Numbered from the stretch's first letter, positions 18,448-27,554 are shown. The stretch: 64,000 bases of DNA from Dyadobacter luticola (GCF_005860805.1 NZ_VCEJ01000002.1:354289-418288), one strand, 5' to 3'. The notes: generated by a model not told the origin, from the sequence alone. Made by a program: numbers and translations.

Positions 18448-20874
18448 TCATTTCCTGATCACTGCTTCAAACTCTCTCTCATAAGCGGCAATCAGTTTTT
18501 GCATCGATTTGTCGATCACCTTGTCCGTTAATGTTTGCTGATCGTCCTGCAAAATGAAACTGATCGAATAGGATTTTTTACCTTCCAGGTTAGCGCCTTC
18601 ATACACATCGAACACATTCACGGAGCGTAGAAGCTGCTTCTCGGTCCTGTAAGCGATCTGGCGAAGCTCTTCAAATGTAATTTTCTTCTCCACCACCACC
18701 GAAAGGTCGCGGCGTACTTCCGGAAATTTGGGTACTTCCCGATATTCTACGGCTGCGGTATATTGTTTCAGCAGATATTCCCAGTCAAAATCCGCGAAGA
18801 AAACGGATGCTTTTACATCCAGTTTTTTAGTAACTGCCGTTTGCAGCAATCCAAAGGAAACAACCGGTTTTTTATTAGCAATTAATGTAATGCCGTATTT
18901 GAAAATATTTTTATCCGCCTCCTGTTTTTCAACTTCCCTGATTTTCAGTGAGGTAAGTACCTGATTCACAAATGCAGCCAGGTCATGAAAAACCACCTCA
19001 CGCGATTTCTCGAACCAGCTTTCCTGCTGAAAATTACCTGTCAGAAAAACGGCCAGCCGCTCTTTTTCCACATACTTTTCATTGACATGGTGATAGGTTT
19101 TGCCAAATTCAAAAAGTTTCAGATCACGCTGGCGGCGGTTTGCATTGTATGCTACCACTTCCAGTCCTGAAAAAAGCAAAGTCTGGCGCATGACCGAAAG
19201 GTCTTCGCTCAGGTAGTTCAAAATTTTGACCGGGTTACCAAGCAAGCTTTCTCCCAATGTTGCCTGAAATTCCGGCTTGGTCAGCGAGTTGTTAATCATT
19301 TCATGGAAACCATTGGAAACCAGCAGTTCAGCAACACGCAGTTTCAGTTTCTCAGGATCGTTAACCGGAAAATCAGACAGAAAATCCGAGCTCATCGACG
19401 CCGACAATTCAACCTGCCCGAAGCCGTAAATACGCAGAATTTCCTCGATCACATCCGCTTCCCGCTGCACATCCACGCGATATGGCGGTACGATGGCGGT
19501 GAATGTGGTATCCGTCTCATTTTCAATCTGAATGTCCAGGCTTTGAAGAATGGTCTTGATCAAATCCTTATCCAGAGATTTCCCGATAAGCCGGTCAATG
19601 TTGCGGTATTTTATTTCCACCCGGAAATCCACAATCGGGTTCGGGTAAATGTCAATAATGTCGGATGATATGGTTCCTCCAGCGACTTCCTGGATCAATA
19701 ATGCTGCTCTTTTCAATGCGAAAACAGGCATACTAGGATCAGTACCTCTTTCGAAACGGAAAGAAGAATCAGTTTTCAGGCTGAAACGCTGCGCCGTTTT
19801 ACGTACCCAAACCGGCGAGAAATAAGCAGATTCCAGGAAAATGGAAGTAGTTTCATTAGTAACCCCGGAAGTTAACCCACCGAAAACACCGGCGATGCAC
19901 ATCGGTTCAGGATTTCCGTCGGTACCTGCATTACAGATCATCAGGTCTCCGTCCGAAATTTTCCTTTCCACGCCGTCGAGTGTGACGAAAGGCGTGTTGC
20001 CAGGAACCGTCGTGACGATTACTTTTTTGCCGGTTATTTTATCAATGTCAAAAGCATGAAGCGGCTGCCCGAGCTCGTGACAAATGTAGTTGGTGACGTC
20101 TACAATATTATTGATCGAGCGGATGCCAATCACCTGCAAGCGTTGTTTGAGCCAGGCAGGAGATTCGGCCACAGTCAAGCCCGAAATAGTGAGGCCAGTA
20201 TAGCGTGGACAAGCTTCTTCATTTCTCACCTCAACCTGAATGTCCGATTGATTACCCGGAACAAACTGCGCGACCGAAGGCAATGTTACGGGACGGTTCA
20301 AAACTGCTTTCAAATCCCTTGCAACACCATAATGTGAAGCTGCATCGGCGCGGTTCGGCGTAAGTCCGATTTCAATCAGATAATCCGAAGACATTCCGAA
20401 ATATTCACTGGCCGGAGTTCCGTTGGGCAAATCGGTTTCCAGCACGAGTATACCATCGTGAGAAGTACCGATACCCAGCTCATCTTCCGCGCAAATCATG
20501 CCTTCTGAAAGAGCGCCCCTGATTTTTGATCTTTTTAAAACCAGCGGCTGGTCGCTGCCGGTCGGGTGAAGTACTGCGCCGACAGTGGCTACAATCACTT
20601 TTTGTCCCGCGGCCACATTCGGCGCGCCGCAGACGATTTGCAGTGGCTCGGGCAGGCCAACATCAACAGTTGTATTTTTAAGCCGGTCGGCTTCGGGATG
20701 TTTTTCACAGGTAAGCACCTCGCCGATCACCACACCATTCAATCCACCTTTTATCGATTCAATCTCCTCAATTCCTTCTACTTCAAGGCCTGTACCGGTC
20801 AATAATTTACCGATTTCCTCAGGGGTTTCTGTTATTTCAATTAAGTCTTTAAGCCACTTATAAGAGATCTTCAT
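18448..20874 (-). CDS. pheT: phenylalanine--tRNA ligase beta subunit
   Basis: The beta chain of the alpha2-beta2 phenylalanyl-tRNA synthetase, 808 residues, the normal length. The N-terminal MKISYKWLKDLIEI is diagnostic, and the OB-fold tRNA-binding domain follows (about 40-150, GVVIGEVLTCEKHPEADRL). The B3/B4 editing domain has CPRYTGLTI. The B5 region and the catalytic-like core with SSFRFERGTDPSMP come next. The C-terminal ferredoxin-like anticodon-binding domain includes FPEVRRDLSVVV. It is the first gene of an operon running through the coiled-coil gene, zapA, rny and the MoxR-like ATPase. pheS is not in the window. Confidence 0.97.
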   Translation of the reverse strand: MKISYKWLKDLIEITETPEEIGKLLTGTGLEVEGIEEIESIKGGLNGVVIGEVLTCEKHPEADRLKNTTVDVGLPEPLQIVCGAPNVAAGQKVIVATVGAVLHPTGSDQPLVLKRSKIRGALSEGMICAEDELGIGTSHDGILVLETDLPNGTPASEYFGMSSDYLIEIGLTPNRADAASHYGVARDLKAVLNRPVTLPSVAQFVPGNQSDIQVEVRNEEACPRYTGLTISGLTVAESPAWLKQRLQVIGIRSINNIVDVTNYICHELGQPLHAFDIDKITGKKVIVTTVPGNTPFVTLDGVERKISDGDLMICNAGTDGNPEPMCIAGVFGGLTSGVTNETTSIFLESAYFSPVWVRKTAQRFSLKTDSSFRFERGTDPSMPVFALKRAALLIQEVAGGTISSDIIDIYPNPIVDFRVEIKYRNIDRLIGKSLDKDLIKTILQSLDIQIENETDTTFTAIVPPYRVDVQREADVIEEILRIYGFGQVELSASMSSDFLSDFPVNDPEKLKLRVAELLVSNGFHEMINNSLTKPEFQATLGESLLGNPVKILNYLSEDLSVMRQTLLFSGLEVVAYNANRRQRDLKLFEFGKTYHHVNEKYVEKERLAVFLTGNFQQESWFEKSREVVFHDLAAFVNQVLTSLKIREVEKQEADKNIFKYGITLIANKKPVVSFGLLQTAVTKKLDVKASVFFADFDWEYLLKQYTAAVEYREVPKFPEVRRDLSVVVEKKITFEELRQIAYRTEKQLLRSVNVFDVYEGANLEGKKSYSISFILQDDQQTLTDKVIDKSMQKLIAAYEREFEAVIRK

Positions 20875-20895
20875 GCGAATGCTTTAAAAAGTTTT

Positions 20896-20923
20896 AAAGA
20901 CAGGCGGTGCCGGGCCTGTCTTT
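20896..20923 (-). terminator. hairpin upstream of pheT (terminator of DUF1684 gene or leader stem-loop)
   Basis: A perfect 10-bp stem AAAGACAGGC/GCCTGTCTTT with an 8-base loop. On the minus strand it is followed by an interrupted T-rich stretch. It lies after the DUF1684 stop and about 20 bases before the pheT start, so it probably ends the upstream transcript. Because a -7-like site lies immediately upstream of it, it could instead cap the pheT mRNA. Confidence 0.6.
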
Positions 20924-20926
20924 ACA

Positions 20927-20934
20927 CAAAATTA
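20927..20934 (-). promoter_or_regulatory. candidate -7 element for the pheT operon
   Basis: Minus-strand TAATTTTG fits TAnnTTTG exactly. The start point would fall at the edge of the hairpin. No clear -33 TTTG is at the usual distance. Confidence 0.35.
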
Positions 20935-20994
20935 ATGATTTAAAATTTGAACGGCACTCCGGGAATAATAATACTGAGAATTAATGTCGGCGGC

Positions 20995-21654
20995 TTATTC
21001 GTGCACAAAACCCTCCGTGACCTCGCCTGCATTGATGGGCACGGTCAATGTATTTTCAGCAGGAGGCACCGGGCAGGCGTAGGTTTCCTGGTACACACAA
21101 TATGGATTATACGCTTTGTTAAAATCCAGCATAATGACGTTGTTTTTCACGGCCGTGAGGGGATAATCAAGGTAGCGGCCGCCGCCATAAGTCTGTTTTC
21201 CGCTGGTTGCGTCTTTAAACAAAACAGACAGAATGGCCTCATTTTTCAATAAAAGCAGCTTTTGCGTTTGCCCGCCGATGGTAAAATTGGCATAACCATA
21301 CTTTTCATATTTCTCGGAAGTACCGTCGGTATATTTTACAACTACCTCTTTATCATCCTTCATATAAGGTGAAATGTTGGCTTTCACGCGGAATGAAAGG
21401 TCTGGTTCAAAGTAATGCAGGCCGTGAAAATTTTCCTTGTCTTTGATAGGGGAGTCCTTGGTGGTTTTGAACTGCTCGTCCTTCGCCGCGCGCTCTTCCA
21501 GCAGCTTCGTTTTGTATTGTTCAGGATTGGCGATAACCAATTCTTCCTCAGCGGAAGAGGTACTGTTATCGGAAAGATTTTCGATCACAAAGTAGCCCAG
21601 AATGGCAATAATCATCGCGATCGTACTATATCTGATTACTTTATTTTTAAACAT
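20995..21654 (-). CDS. DUF1684 domain-containing protein
   Basis: A 219-residue protein with an N-terminal hydrophobic segment (residues 9-24), probably a signal anchor. The DUF1684 domain follows: HYFEPDLSFRVKANI, then YANFTIGGQTQKLLLLK, then FKDATSGKQTYGGGRYLDYP, ending in FNKAYNPYCVYQETYACPVPP. The last motif (N-x-AYNPxC...CPxPP) is the family hallmark. The biochemical role is unknown; the domain is found in secreted or lipid-anchored proteins. It appears monocistronic, ending at the hairpin before pheT. Confidence 0.88.
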   Translation of the reverse strand: MFKNKVIRYSTIAMIIAILGYFVIENLSDNSTSSAEEELVIANPEQYKTKLLEERAAKDEQFKTTKDSPIKDKENFHGLHYFEPDLSFRVKANISPYMKDDKEVVVKYTDGTSEKYEKYGYANFTIGGQTQKLLLLKNEAILSVLFKDATSGKQTYGGGRYLDYPLTAVKNNVIMLDFNKAYNPYCVYQETYACPVPPAENTLTVPINAGEVTEGFVHE

Positions 21655-21683
21655 AATGCAGTTCAGTAGGAGTAATGAATCTG

Positions 21684-21691
21684 CAAACTTA
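21684..21691 (-). promoter_or_regulatory. candidate -7 element for the DUF1684 gene
   Basis: Minus-strand TAAGTTTG matches TAnnTTTG and lies 30 bases before the DUF1684 ATG. The -33 element is not clear. Confidence 0.35.
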
Positions 21692-21743
21692 CATGGAAAG
21701 ACAGCTTTGAAAAACTATGGGACGGTTATTTACTTTTTTATAA

Positions 21744-21751
21744 TAATTTTG
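21744..21751 (+). promoter_or_regulatory. candidate -7 element for the response regulator gene
   Basis: TAATTTTG matches TAnnTTTG. It would give a leader of about 85 bases before the ATG. No good -33 element is seen at 19 bases. Confidence 0.3.
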
Positions 21752-21841
21752 AAACTTCACGCCGGGGCTTTTTGCGTTCTTGAACGAAATATCCCTAAAT
21801 TGACCCAGGCAAATCATTAAACACAATACCTGACCCATCGT

Positions 21842-22219
21842 ATGTCATACACAAAGCGAGTACTCATTGCCGAAGACAGTTCTGTTATTCAAAATCTGGC
21901 AAGGAAGATTCTAGAATTCCAACACTACGAAATCACTTCGGTGAAAAACGGAGAGCAAGTTTTGCAACTTCTTGAAAAAGAAGATTTTGATATCATTTTG
22001 CTGGATATCAACATGCCGGTGATGGATGGAATGGAGTGTGCAAGAAGCATTCGTAAGTTGCCGGATGAGAAAAAGGCCAAAACGCCGATTGTAGCGATTA
22101 CAGGGAATGCTAAAAATTACTCGGAAGAAGATTTCAAACAAGCAGGGTTTGATGATGCCTTGATGAAGCCTTTGAATTTTGACCGCCTGGTTGAAGTGGT
22201 GGCGCATTTGACAGAATAA
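21842..22219 (+). CDS. single-domain response regulator (CheY-like)
   Basis: A 125-residue stand-alone receiver domain. The acidic pocket is E11-D12, the phospho-acceptor Asp is D55 in LLDINMPVMDG, the switch Thr is T87 in VAITGNA, and the conserved Lys is K109 in LMKPLNF. There is no output domain, so it must act through protein contact or as a phosphorelay intermediate, probably with a hybrid histidine kinase encoded elsewhere. The MBL-fold gene follows after five bases and may be co-transcribed. Confidence 0.92.
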   Translation: MSYTKRVLIAEDSSVIQNLARKILEFQHYEITSVKNGEQVLQLLEKEDFDIILLDINMPVMDGMECARSIRKLPDEKKAKTPIVAITGNAKNYSEEDFKQAGFDDALMKPLNFDRLVEVVAHLTE

Positions 22220-22224
22220 ACCTG

Positions 22225-22986
22225 ATGAGGATTACATTTTTAGGGACCGGCACATCGCAGGGAATACCAGTTATTGCCTGCGAATGTGCCGTTTGCCGTT
22301 CTACCGACCCACATAACAAGCGTTTGCGGACGTCGGTTTGGATACAAGTTGCCGGAAAATCTTTTGTGATAGATACCGGCCCGGATTTCAGGCAGCAAAT
22401 GCTGAGGGCGAATGTGAAAGACCTGGACGCCGCCATTTTTACACACCAGCACAAGGACCACACCGCCGGACTGGACGATATCCGCGCATTCAATCACCTC
22501 AGACAAAAGGATATGCCACTCTATGGCAGGCCGGAAGTTTTGAACCAGATCAAAAATGAATTTGCGTACGCATTCTCTGAGAAGCGATATCCCGGCGTAC
22601 CTTCTTTCGAACTACATCCTATTGAAAATAAACCTTTTGAAATAGAAGGCGTGCGGTTCACTCCGATTGAAGTCATGCACCACAAGCTGGCTGTGTATGG
22701 TTACCGCATCGGCGACTTCACCTACATTACCGACGCCAATTTTATTTCTGAAAAAGAGCAGGAAAAGATTCTCGGATCGCAGGTGCTGGTTTTGGATACC
22801 TTGCAAAAAGAGCCTCATTTGTCGCATTTTACACTTTCGCAGGCGCTGGAACTGATTGACAAACTGAATGTTCCGCAGGCTTATCTGACTCACATCAGCC
22901 ACAAGCTCGGCCTGCATGCGGAGGTTCAAAGCGAATTACCGCCGAATGTAAAATTGGCATACGACGGGCTCGTCCTGGATTTGTAG
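22225..22986 (+). CDS. MBL-fold metallo-hydrolase, PhnP-like
   Basis: A 253-residue metallo-beta-lactamase-fold hydrolase. The metal motif is H74-x-H76-x-D78-H79 (THQHKDH). Further ligands are seen in YITDANF and LTHISHKLGLH. The N-terminal GTGTSQGIPVIACECAVC, with clustered cysteines, is typical of the PhnP group, which cleaves phosphoribosyl cyclic phosphate or similar phosphodiesters. There is no phn cluster nearby, so the substrate is unsettled. It probably shares a transcript with the response regulator. Confidence 0.88.
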   Translation: MRITFLGTGTSQGIPVIACECAVCRSTDPHNKRLRTSVWIQVAGKSFVIDTGPDFRQQMLRANVKDLDAAIFTHQHKDHTAGLDDIRAFNHLRQKDMPLYGRPEVLNQIKNEFAYAFSEKRYPGVPSFELHPIENKPFEIEGVRFTPIEVMHHKLAVYGYRIGDFTYITDANFISEKEQEKILGSQVLVLDTLQKEPHLSHFTLSQALELIDKLNVPQAYLTHISHKLGLHAEVQSELPPNVKLAYDGLVLDL

Positions 22987-23007
22987 TTCAATTTAAAGTT
23001 TCCAACC

Positions 23008-24246
23008 CTACAAGCCTTGGCTGACCCACTGCATCATAAGCGCCGTCAGATAACCTCCGTAAGTACCGATTGCATACCCCAGGATCGCCAGCAAAACGCC
23101 CATCGGAGCCAGAGAAGGATGAAATGCTGCCGCTACCACCGAAGCAGAAGCTGAGCCCCCCACATTTGCCTGACTTCCCACTGCCAGAAAAAAGAATGGT
23201 ATTTTAAGCCATTTGCAAACAGCGATCAGCAGTATTCCGTGAATTAAAATCCATATTAATCCGATTGCAAAAAGTCCGGGGTTACCAGCGACCGCGCCGA
23301 GATCCATTTGCATTCCGATAGTCGCTACTAAAACATACAGGAACACAGACCCCAGTTTTGATGCGCCGTAATGTTCGAGCTTGCGAAGCGGTGTTAAAGA
23401 AAGTGTAATTCCAATGAAAGTCGCGATGGAAATCACCCAGAAGAAGCTGGAAGTCAGGCTGTATTTAGCAAGTGACGGATAATTTTCTGACAGATAAGGT
23501 GTGATGATATCGGCTAAGCCATGTGAAATTCCAGTCGCGCCGAAACCGGCAGCTGCGAGGAAAATATAGTCGCGGGTGAGTGGAATGCGCTCGTTTTGAA
23601 GTTGTTCTGCATTTAAATGTTCTTTTACATACGTAACCTGACTGTCATCGGCTCCCAGGAGATGATCGATTCTGGCAGACATTCCTGCTCCATAAATCAG
23701 CGCCGCCATCCAAAGTTCCGCAACCAGTACATCCACAGCGACCATTTGCGAAAACAGAGCATCACTCGGATGGAAAACTTCTTTTAATGCGGTCTGATTC
23801 GCCCCGCCACCGATCCAGCTTCCGGCAATGGTGGCCAGTCCGCGCCAGACTGCATCAGCGCCCGTGCCTGCAACGGTTTGCGGACTAATTGTACCCACAA
23901 TCCACAGCGCGATGGGTCCGCCAATCATAATGCCGACTGTACCTACGAGCATGGCAATCAGCGCTTTCGGACCAAGTTTCGCCAATGATTTCCAATCCAT
24001 CCCGATTGTGAAAAGTACCAAACATGCCGGCAGGAAATATTTTGAAATAACCGGATAAAGCTGCGAGGCTGAACCATTTACAATTCCCAGCGAATTGAGC
24101 ACGCCGGGAATAAAATAGCACAAAAGCAGAGGAGGTACAATGCTGTAAAGACGTTTCCAGAAACCGCCGGGCAAGGATGCGGTGTAAAATATCGCGGCAA
24201 GAATGAGCAGGAGTATGCCCAGAACAACGGCATCATTGGAAATCAT
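23008..24246 (-). CDS. DUF819 family membrane protein
   Basis: A 412-residue integral membrane protein with about ten to eleven hydrophobic helices across its whole length. Glycine-rich segments IAGSWIGGGANQTALKEVF and VGSQANVGGSASASVVAAAF are characteristic of the DUF819 (YjcL-like) family. These proteins look like secondary transporters, but the substrate is unknown. It converges with the MBL-fold gene across only 21 bases, and no terminator is evident there. Confidence 0.87.
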   Translation of the reverse strand: MISNDAVVLGILLLILAAIFYTASLPGGFWKRLYSIVPPLLLCYFIPGVLNSLGIVNGSASQLYPVISKYFLPACLVLFTIGMDWKSLAKLGPKALIAMLVGTVGIMIGGPIALWIVGTISPQTVAGTGADAVWRGLATIAGSWIGGGANQTALKEVFHPSDALFSQMVAVDVLVAELWMAALIYGAGMSARIDHLLGADDSQVTYVKEHLNAEQLQNERIPLTRDYIFLAAAGFGATGISHGLADIITPYLSENYPSLAKYSLTSSFFWVISIATFIGITLSLTPLRKLEHYGASKLGSVFLYVLVATIGMQMDLGAVAGNPGLFAIGLIWILIHGILLIAVCKWLKIPFFFLAVGSQANVGGSASASVVAAAFHPSLAPMGVLLAILGYAIGTYGGYLTALMMQWVSQGL

Positions 24247-24281
24247 CGGAGCAAATTAGGTGCGGGTTAAAAATAGTATAA

Positions 24282-24312
24282 AAAATGCCCTGCTATGGCA
24301 GCAGGGCATTTT
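24282..24312. terminator. terminator after the haloperoxidase-like gene
   Basis: A 12-bp stem AAAATGCCCTGC/GCAGGGCATTTT with a 7-base loop. It lies downstream of the minus-strand haloperoxidase-like operon. The core stem sequence is nearly the same as that of the recA terminator. Confidence 0.85.
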
Positions 24313-24337
24313 AAATGTTGTCCCTAAACTTCTAATG

Positions 24338-25909
24338 TTATTGAGCGCCGTCTTTTTTCGCTCGCTCCACTGCAAATGAACCGATCTTGTGACCACCCTC
24401 CAATCCTGCCTCACAATCGAAACGGTAATGTATCAATCCATAAATGCGGGAAACGGAAGCTTCTGCGGCCATGGCATCAAGTGCTTGTTTTTCATTAGGG
24501 AAAATGTACGCCAGCAATTCCGCAGCAGCGCCCGAGAATGTGGAATGTCCCGAAGTATAAGAAGGGAAATTGGGTAAACCTACCGACGTTTTGATACGCT
24601 TGCTCACCTGATTTGGGCGTGGATAATAGTAATAATATTTCGCGTCCCAGCAGCAGATACCGGCATCCTGCATGGTTGTGCCGAGCAAAGCCAGCGTCCG
24701 GGCGGTCCGTACCTCACTGAAATTGTTTTCCTTACACAAATTCGCGCCTTTTCTATGCCAGTGGCCCGGAGGCGTGTAGCTTCCTACGCCATCAGACCAA
24801 AAATTTGCAACCCTGGCCTGCTCTCTGGTTTGATTTGCGGCAATGTCCAGCAGCTCATCCATATTTTTCTTGAATTCGGCGCTACCCAATGCCGGCGGTG
24901 GGCCTGGACGCAACGTTGGAACTGTCTCGGCTGAGAAATTCCAGGGCAATACAAAACCATAAGTAGGCAGCATTGGCGGGCGAGGAGGGAATTCCTGGCT
25001 TACCCAGGGCACCGTAGTCCCGATCGACTTGGCAGTTGCGATCATTTCCGCAGTTTTTGCCTGGTTGTTCGCTGCGCTCATTCCGTCGGTTTTTGCGCGG
25101 GCCATCACCTTGGCGGCCACGGCTTTACCCAGATCAGCCCCGGCTTTAATGTCACTTTCCACATTCATACCAGCCCACATTCTGCTGTTTTTATGCTCCG
25201 CAAGTTTTTCCTCCAGATACGGTACTTCACCGGGAAACATGGCTTTGAGAACTGTCACAGAGGCTTCTGCTACAACCGCATCTTCGGAAGGATAAGAAGG
25301 CAAATCTGTCACCGGCAAGATCGATTTGATCGCCTCGTCATTTTTGGAAGGCGCTTTGCGGTTGTATTTGAATTTATAATTCCATGCCGATACCAGCGCG
25401 TCATATTGCGCAACGCTCAGATAAGCCAGCGCCCGGGCCGTGTAAGGCGGATTGGCGAAAGGAAATTTCGGATCAGCCAGCGGGTTAGCTGCGTCGGGCA
25501 GTGGATACTTTCCGTCCGCATTCGAAGCCGGGGGCGTATTGTAGCGCGCCGCAAGTTCACGACCGATCTCATTCCAGCGATAAACCGCGCCTGCTGCCCA
25601 GTAATTCACTTTTTCCCTTTGAACTGGCGCAATTGCGTCAACCTGCTCTTTTAGTTTTTTGAGCTCCGTTTTGTAATATTCGGAAGAAGCAGCCTCCGGC
25701 GCCGGAACATTAATGTCATCTGAGCTTGCAAGAATGTATGGTTTCCATGTACCTGCTTTCTCATCCAGACTTGATGGTGAACTAATCCCCGCGTCCGGCT
25801 CGTCAACTGTTTTATTGCAAGATGTGGTTAGAACCGAAAGGATTGCCGGGAAGAACAAGGCTTTCCAGGCTATCTTAAAGTTGTTATTTTTCATAAAAGG
25901 TAATGTCAT
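24338..25909 (-). CDS. vanadium-dependent haloperoxidase/PAP2-superfamily lipoprotein
   Basis: A 523-residue protein with a lipoprotein-type signal ending at C31 (VLTTSCNK). The C-terminal part carries the complete vanadate/phosphate site of the PAP2 superfamily: K424-x6-R431-P432 (KYYYYYPRP), then S-G-H455 in PSYTSGHSTFSG, then R488-x5-H494-x3-D498 (RIYGLIHYRFD). This organisation occurs in vanadium haloperoxidases and in acid phosphatases; sequence alone does not tell which. The enzyme should sit on the outer or periplasmic surface. The ATG overlaps the TGA of the beta-barrel gene by four bases, so the two are coupled. Confidence 0.85.
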   Translation of the reverse strand: MTLPFMKNNNFKIAWKALFFPAILSVLTTSCNKTVDEPDAGISSPSSLDEKAGTWKPYILASSDDINVPAPEAASSEYYKTELKKLKEQVDAIAPVQREKVNYWAAGAVYRWNEIGRELAARYNTPPASNADGKYPLPDAANPLADPKFPFANPPYTARALAYLSVAQYDALVSAWNYKFKYNRKAPSKNDEAIKSILPVTDLPSYPSEDAVVAEASVTVLKAMFPGEVPYLEEKLAEHKNSRMWAGMNVESDIKAGADLGKAVAAKVMARAKTDGMSAANNQAKTAEMIATAKSIGTTVPWVSQEFPPRPPMLPTYGFVLPWNFSAETVPTLRPGPPPALGSAEFKKNMDELLDIAANQTREQARVANFWSDGVGSYTPPGHWHRKGANLCKENNFSEVRTARTLALLGTTMQDAGICCWDAKYYYYYPRPNQVSKRIKTSVGLPNFPSYTSGHSTFSGAAAELLAYIFPNEKQALDAMAAEASVSRIYGLIHYRFDCEAGLEGGHKIGSFAVERAKKDGAQ

Positions 25910-26835
25910 TGTTTGCTTTTGTCTTTCGCGTAGCGGAACTGATAAAGTATTCCGGCTGAATAAGTGGTGCTTTTGCCTACATTGGATCCATTCAAAACGT
26001 ACACGGCGCGGGCATTGATACCGAGGTTTTTAGGCTGGAATTTGGCATAAAAACCAAGGGAAGTGGATTTCATATTATTGGTTGGGAAAGGCATATCGTT
26101 CCGGCGAATGTTGTCCCCGCCATCGCAGGCGCCATGTTCCACATATCCCTCTGCCTGCAAGCCATGTTTCAGGTAACCCAGGCGCGCAGCTGCGTCGTAA
26201 GCGTTTGGCACGGCTACCTGGTTGGTATTATAAAGTTTTCCATCGGATTGATAAGAATCGCGGTCGAGGCGGATTTTGCTCCTTAAAATATAGCTGCCTG
26301 ACGCGGTCAGGTATACGCCGCTTTTGTGGCGATAACTCGCTAGTAACCGTCCGGTAGCCGTTTTGCACTGCATACCAATAGACATCGGCATAAAATCAGG
26401 GACATAGTTGGTCACAGGCAGAGATGCACCGACAATGGCGTTGAGTGAAAGTCCGGACTTATTCAAAAACCGGTATTTCAGCCAGCCGGAAGCATCCTGA
26501 AACCCTTTTTGCCACCTGAGATTTCCCGCGCTCGTTTCTGTCCGCATATAAGGCATGGCAACGATCACATTCAGGTTTTTCACGATGCCGACCGCCAGCA
26601 TCGGCATTACAATGTGGGTCGTATGGGTACCAATGTTCAGGTTTTCCCGCAGCAAAGTATTTTCCCAATATTTATCCCAGGAACTGTGCGTGTAGGAAAC
26701 CGCTAAACAGGCTGTGCCTTTCGCCATATAAATGGCATCATTGGGCATTTGAGCAAAAACCTGCGAAGCAGTGCAGCAAAGTATAGCCAGCAGCGCAGCA
26801 AGGCGGTTTCCGCGTTTTTGTAAACGATGTAACAT
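25906..26835 (-). CDS. putative outer-membrane beta-barrel protein
   Basis: A 309-residue protein with a clear signal peptide (residues 12-29, ending VFAQ). After it come alternating short amphipathic strands, many ending in aromatic residues (ACLAVSYTHSSW, LNVIVAMPYM, GLSLNAIVGASLPVTNYVPDF, GFYAKFQPKNLGINARAVY), ending in AGILYQFRYA. The pattern fits a 10- to 14-strand outer-membrane barrel resembling the MetA/phenol-degradation transporter-like group. It is upstream of, and overlaps by four bases, the haloperoxidase-like gene. A joint role in moving or converting a substrate at the surface is inferred. Confidence 0.7.
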   Translation of the reverse strand: MLHRLQKRGNRLAALLAILCCTASQVFAQMPNDAIYMAKGTACLAVSYTHSSWDKYWENTLLRENLNIGTHTTHIVMPMLAVGIVKNLNVIVAMPYMRTETSAGNLRWQKGFQDASGWLKYRFLNKSGLSLNAIVGASLPVTNYVPDFMPMSIGMQCKTATGRLLASYRHKSGVYLTASGSYILRSKIRLDRDSYQSDGKLYNTNQVAVPNAYDAAARLGYLKHGLQAEGYVEHGACDGGDNIRRNDMPFPTNNMKSTSLGFYAKFQPKNLGINARAVYVLNGSNVGKSTTYSAGILYQFRYAKDKSKQ

Positions 26836-26978
26836 AGGTATCTTTTAAAAATTTCAAAAATTCTTGGATAATTGAAGTTGCAGATCGGCTTACCATGCAT
26901 TATGGGATGTCGCATTTCGGCAATTGGCCAAAGCGATCCTTACACTGTAAAACGTAAGTACGATCTGAATTAGGCGCC

Positions 26979-27554
26979 TCAGGAAAGTTCGGGCGGCGGC
27001 GTCGAGAGCAGCGATTTGAAAGACAGGTATTTTGTCTCCGGCACGAAGGCTGGTTTGTAGTCTTTTGAAGAAATAAAAATGGTAGAATAAAGCTGAATGT
27101 CAGATTCTTTGGGAATATAATCTTTCACCAGGCTGGTCAGTTGCTTTAAGACTTTTCCAAACGGACTTTTTGAAGTATTTGTCTCAGCATCAGTACTGTT
27201 CTGCATCACATTGGCCAGCTCAAAAAAGCGGTCGCGCGCAGCCTGATTTGATTTCAATGTGACGTAGAGCGTGTCATTTTCATGATAAACCTCCGTGGGG
27301 TTATAGAAGTTATTTTCTTGCCTGACAAGACCTTCAATTTGCTCTGAAATTTGAATGTTACCGGAGTAGGGCAGGGAAGGGAGGTACATTTTAACTGTTT
27401 TCCAATCGCCGGTTTCATCACTTGCAGAGGCGGATTGGTAACTTTTTTCAAAGAAAAAAACAGCCAGACTAGGCCCAAACGCATTGCAGAGGAGCAAGAC
27501 CAACAACCCTATCGGCACCAGTTTTTTCAATGTATAAAGAGGATTTGTAATCAA
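26979..27554 (-). CDS. hypothetical membrane-anchored protein
   Basis: A 191-residue protein with one N-terminal hydrophobic helix (residues 13-30, VPIGLLVLLLCNAFGPSL) followed by a periplasmic domain of about 155 residues, mixed alpha/beta in appearance. I do not recognise a family. It ends in a Pro/Ser-rich tail. It is divergent from the DinB gene across 41 bases and stands alone on its strand. Confidence 0.7.
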   Translation of the reverse strand: MITNPLYTLKKLVPIGLLVLLLCNAFGPSLAVFFFEKSYQSASASDETGDWKTVKMYLPSLPYSGNIQISEQIEGLVRQENNFYNPTEVYHENDTLYVTLKSNQAARDRFFELANVMQNSTDAETNTSKSPFGKVLKQLTSLVKDYIPKESDIQLYSTIFISSKDYKPAFVPETKYLSFKSLLSTPPPELS

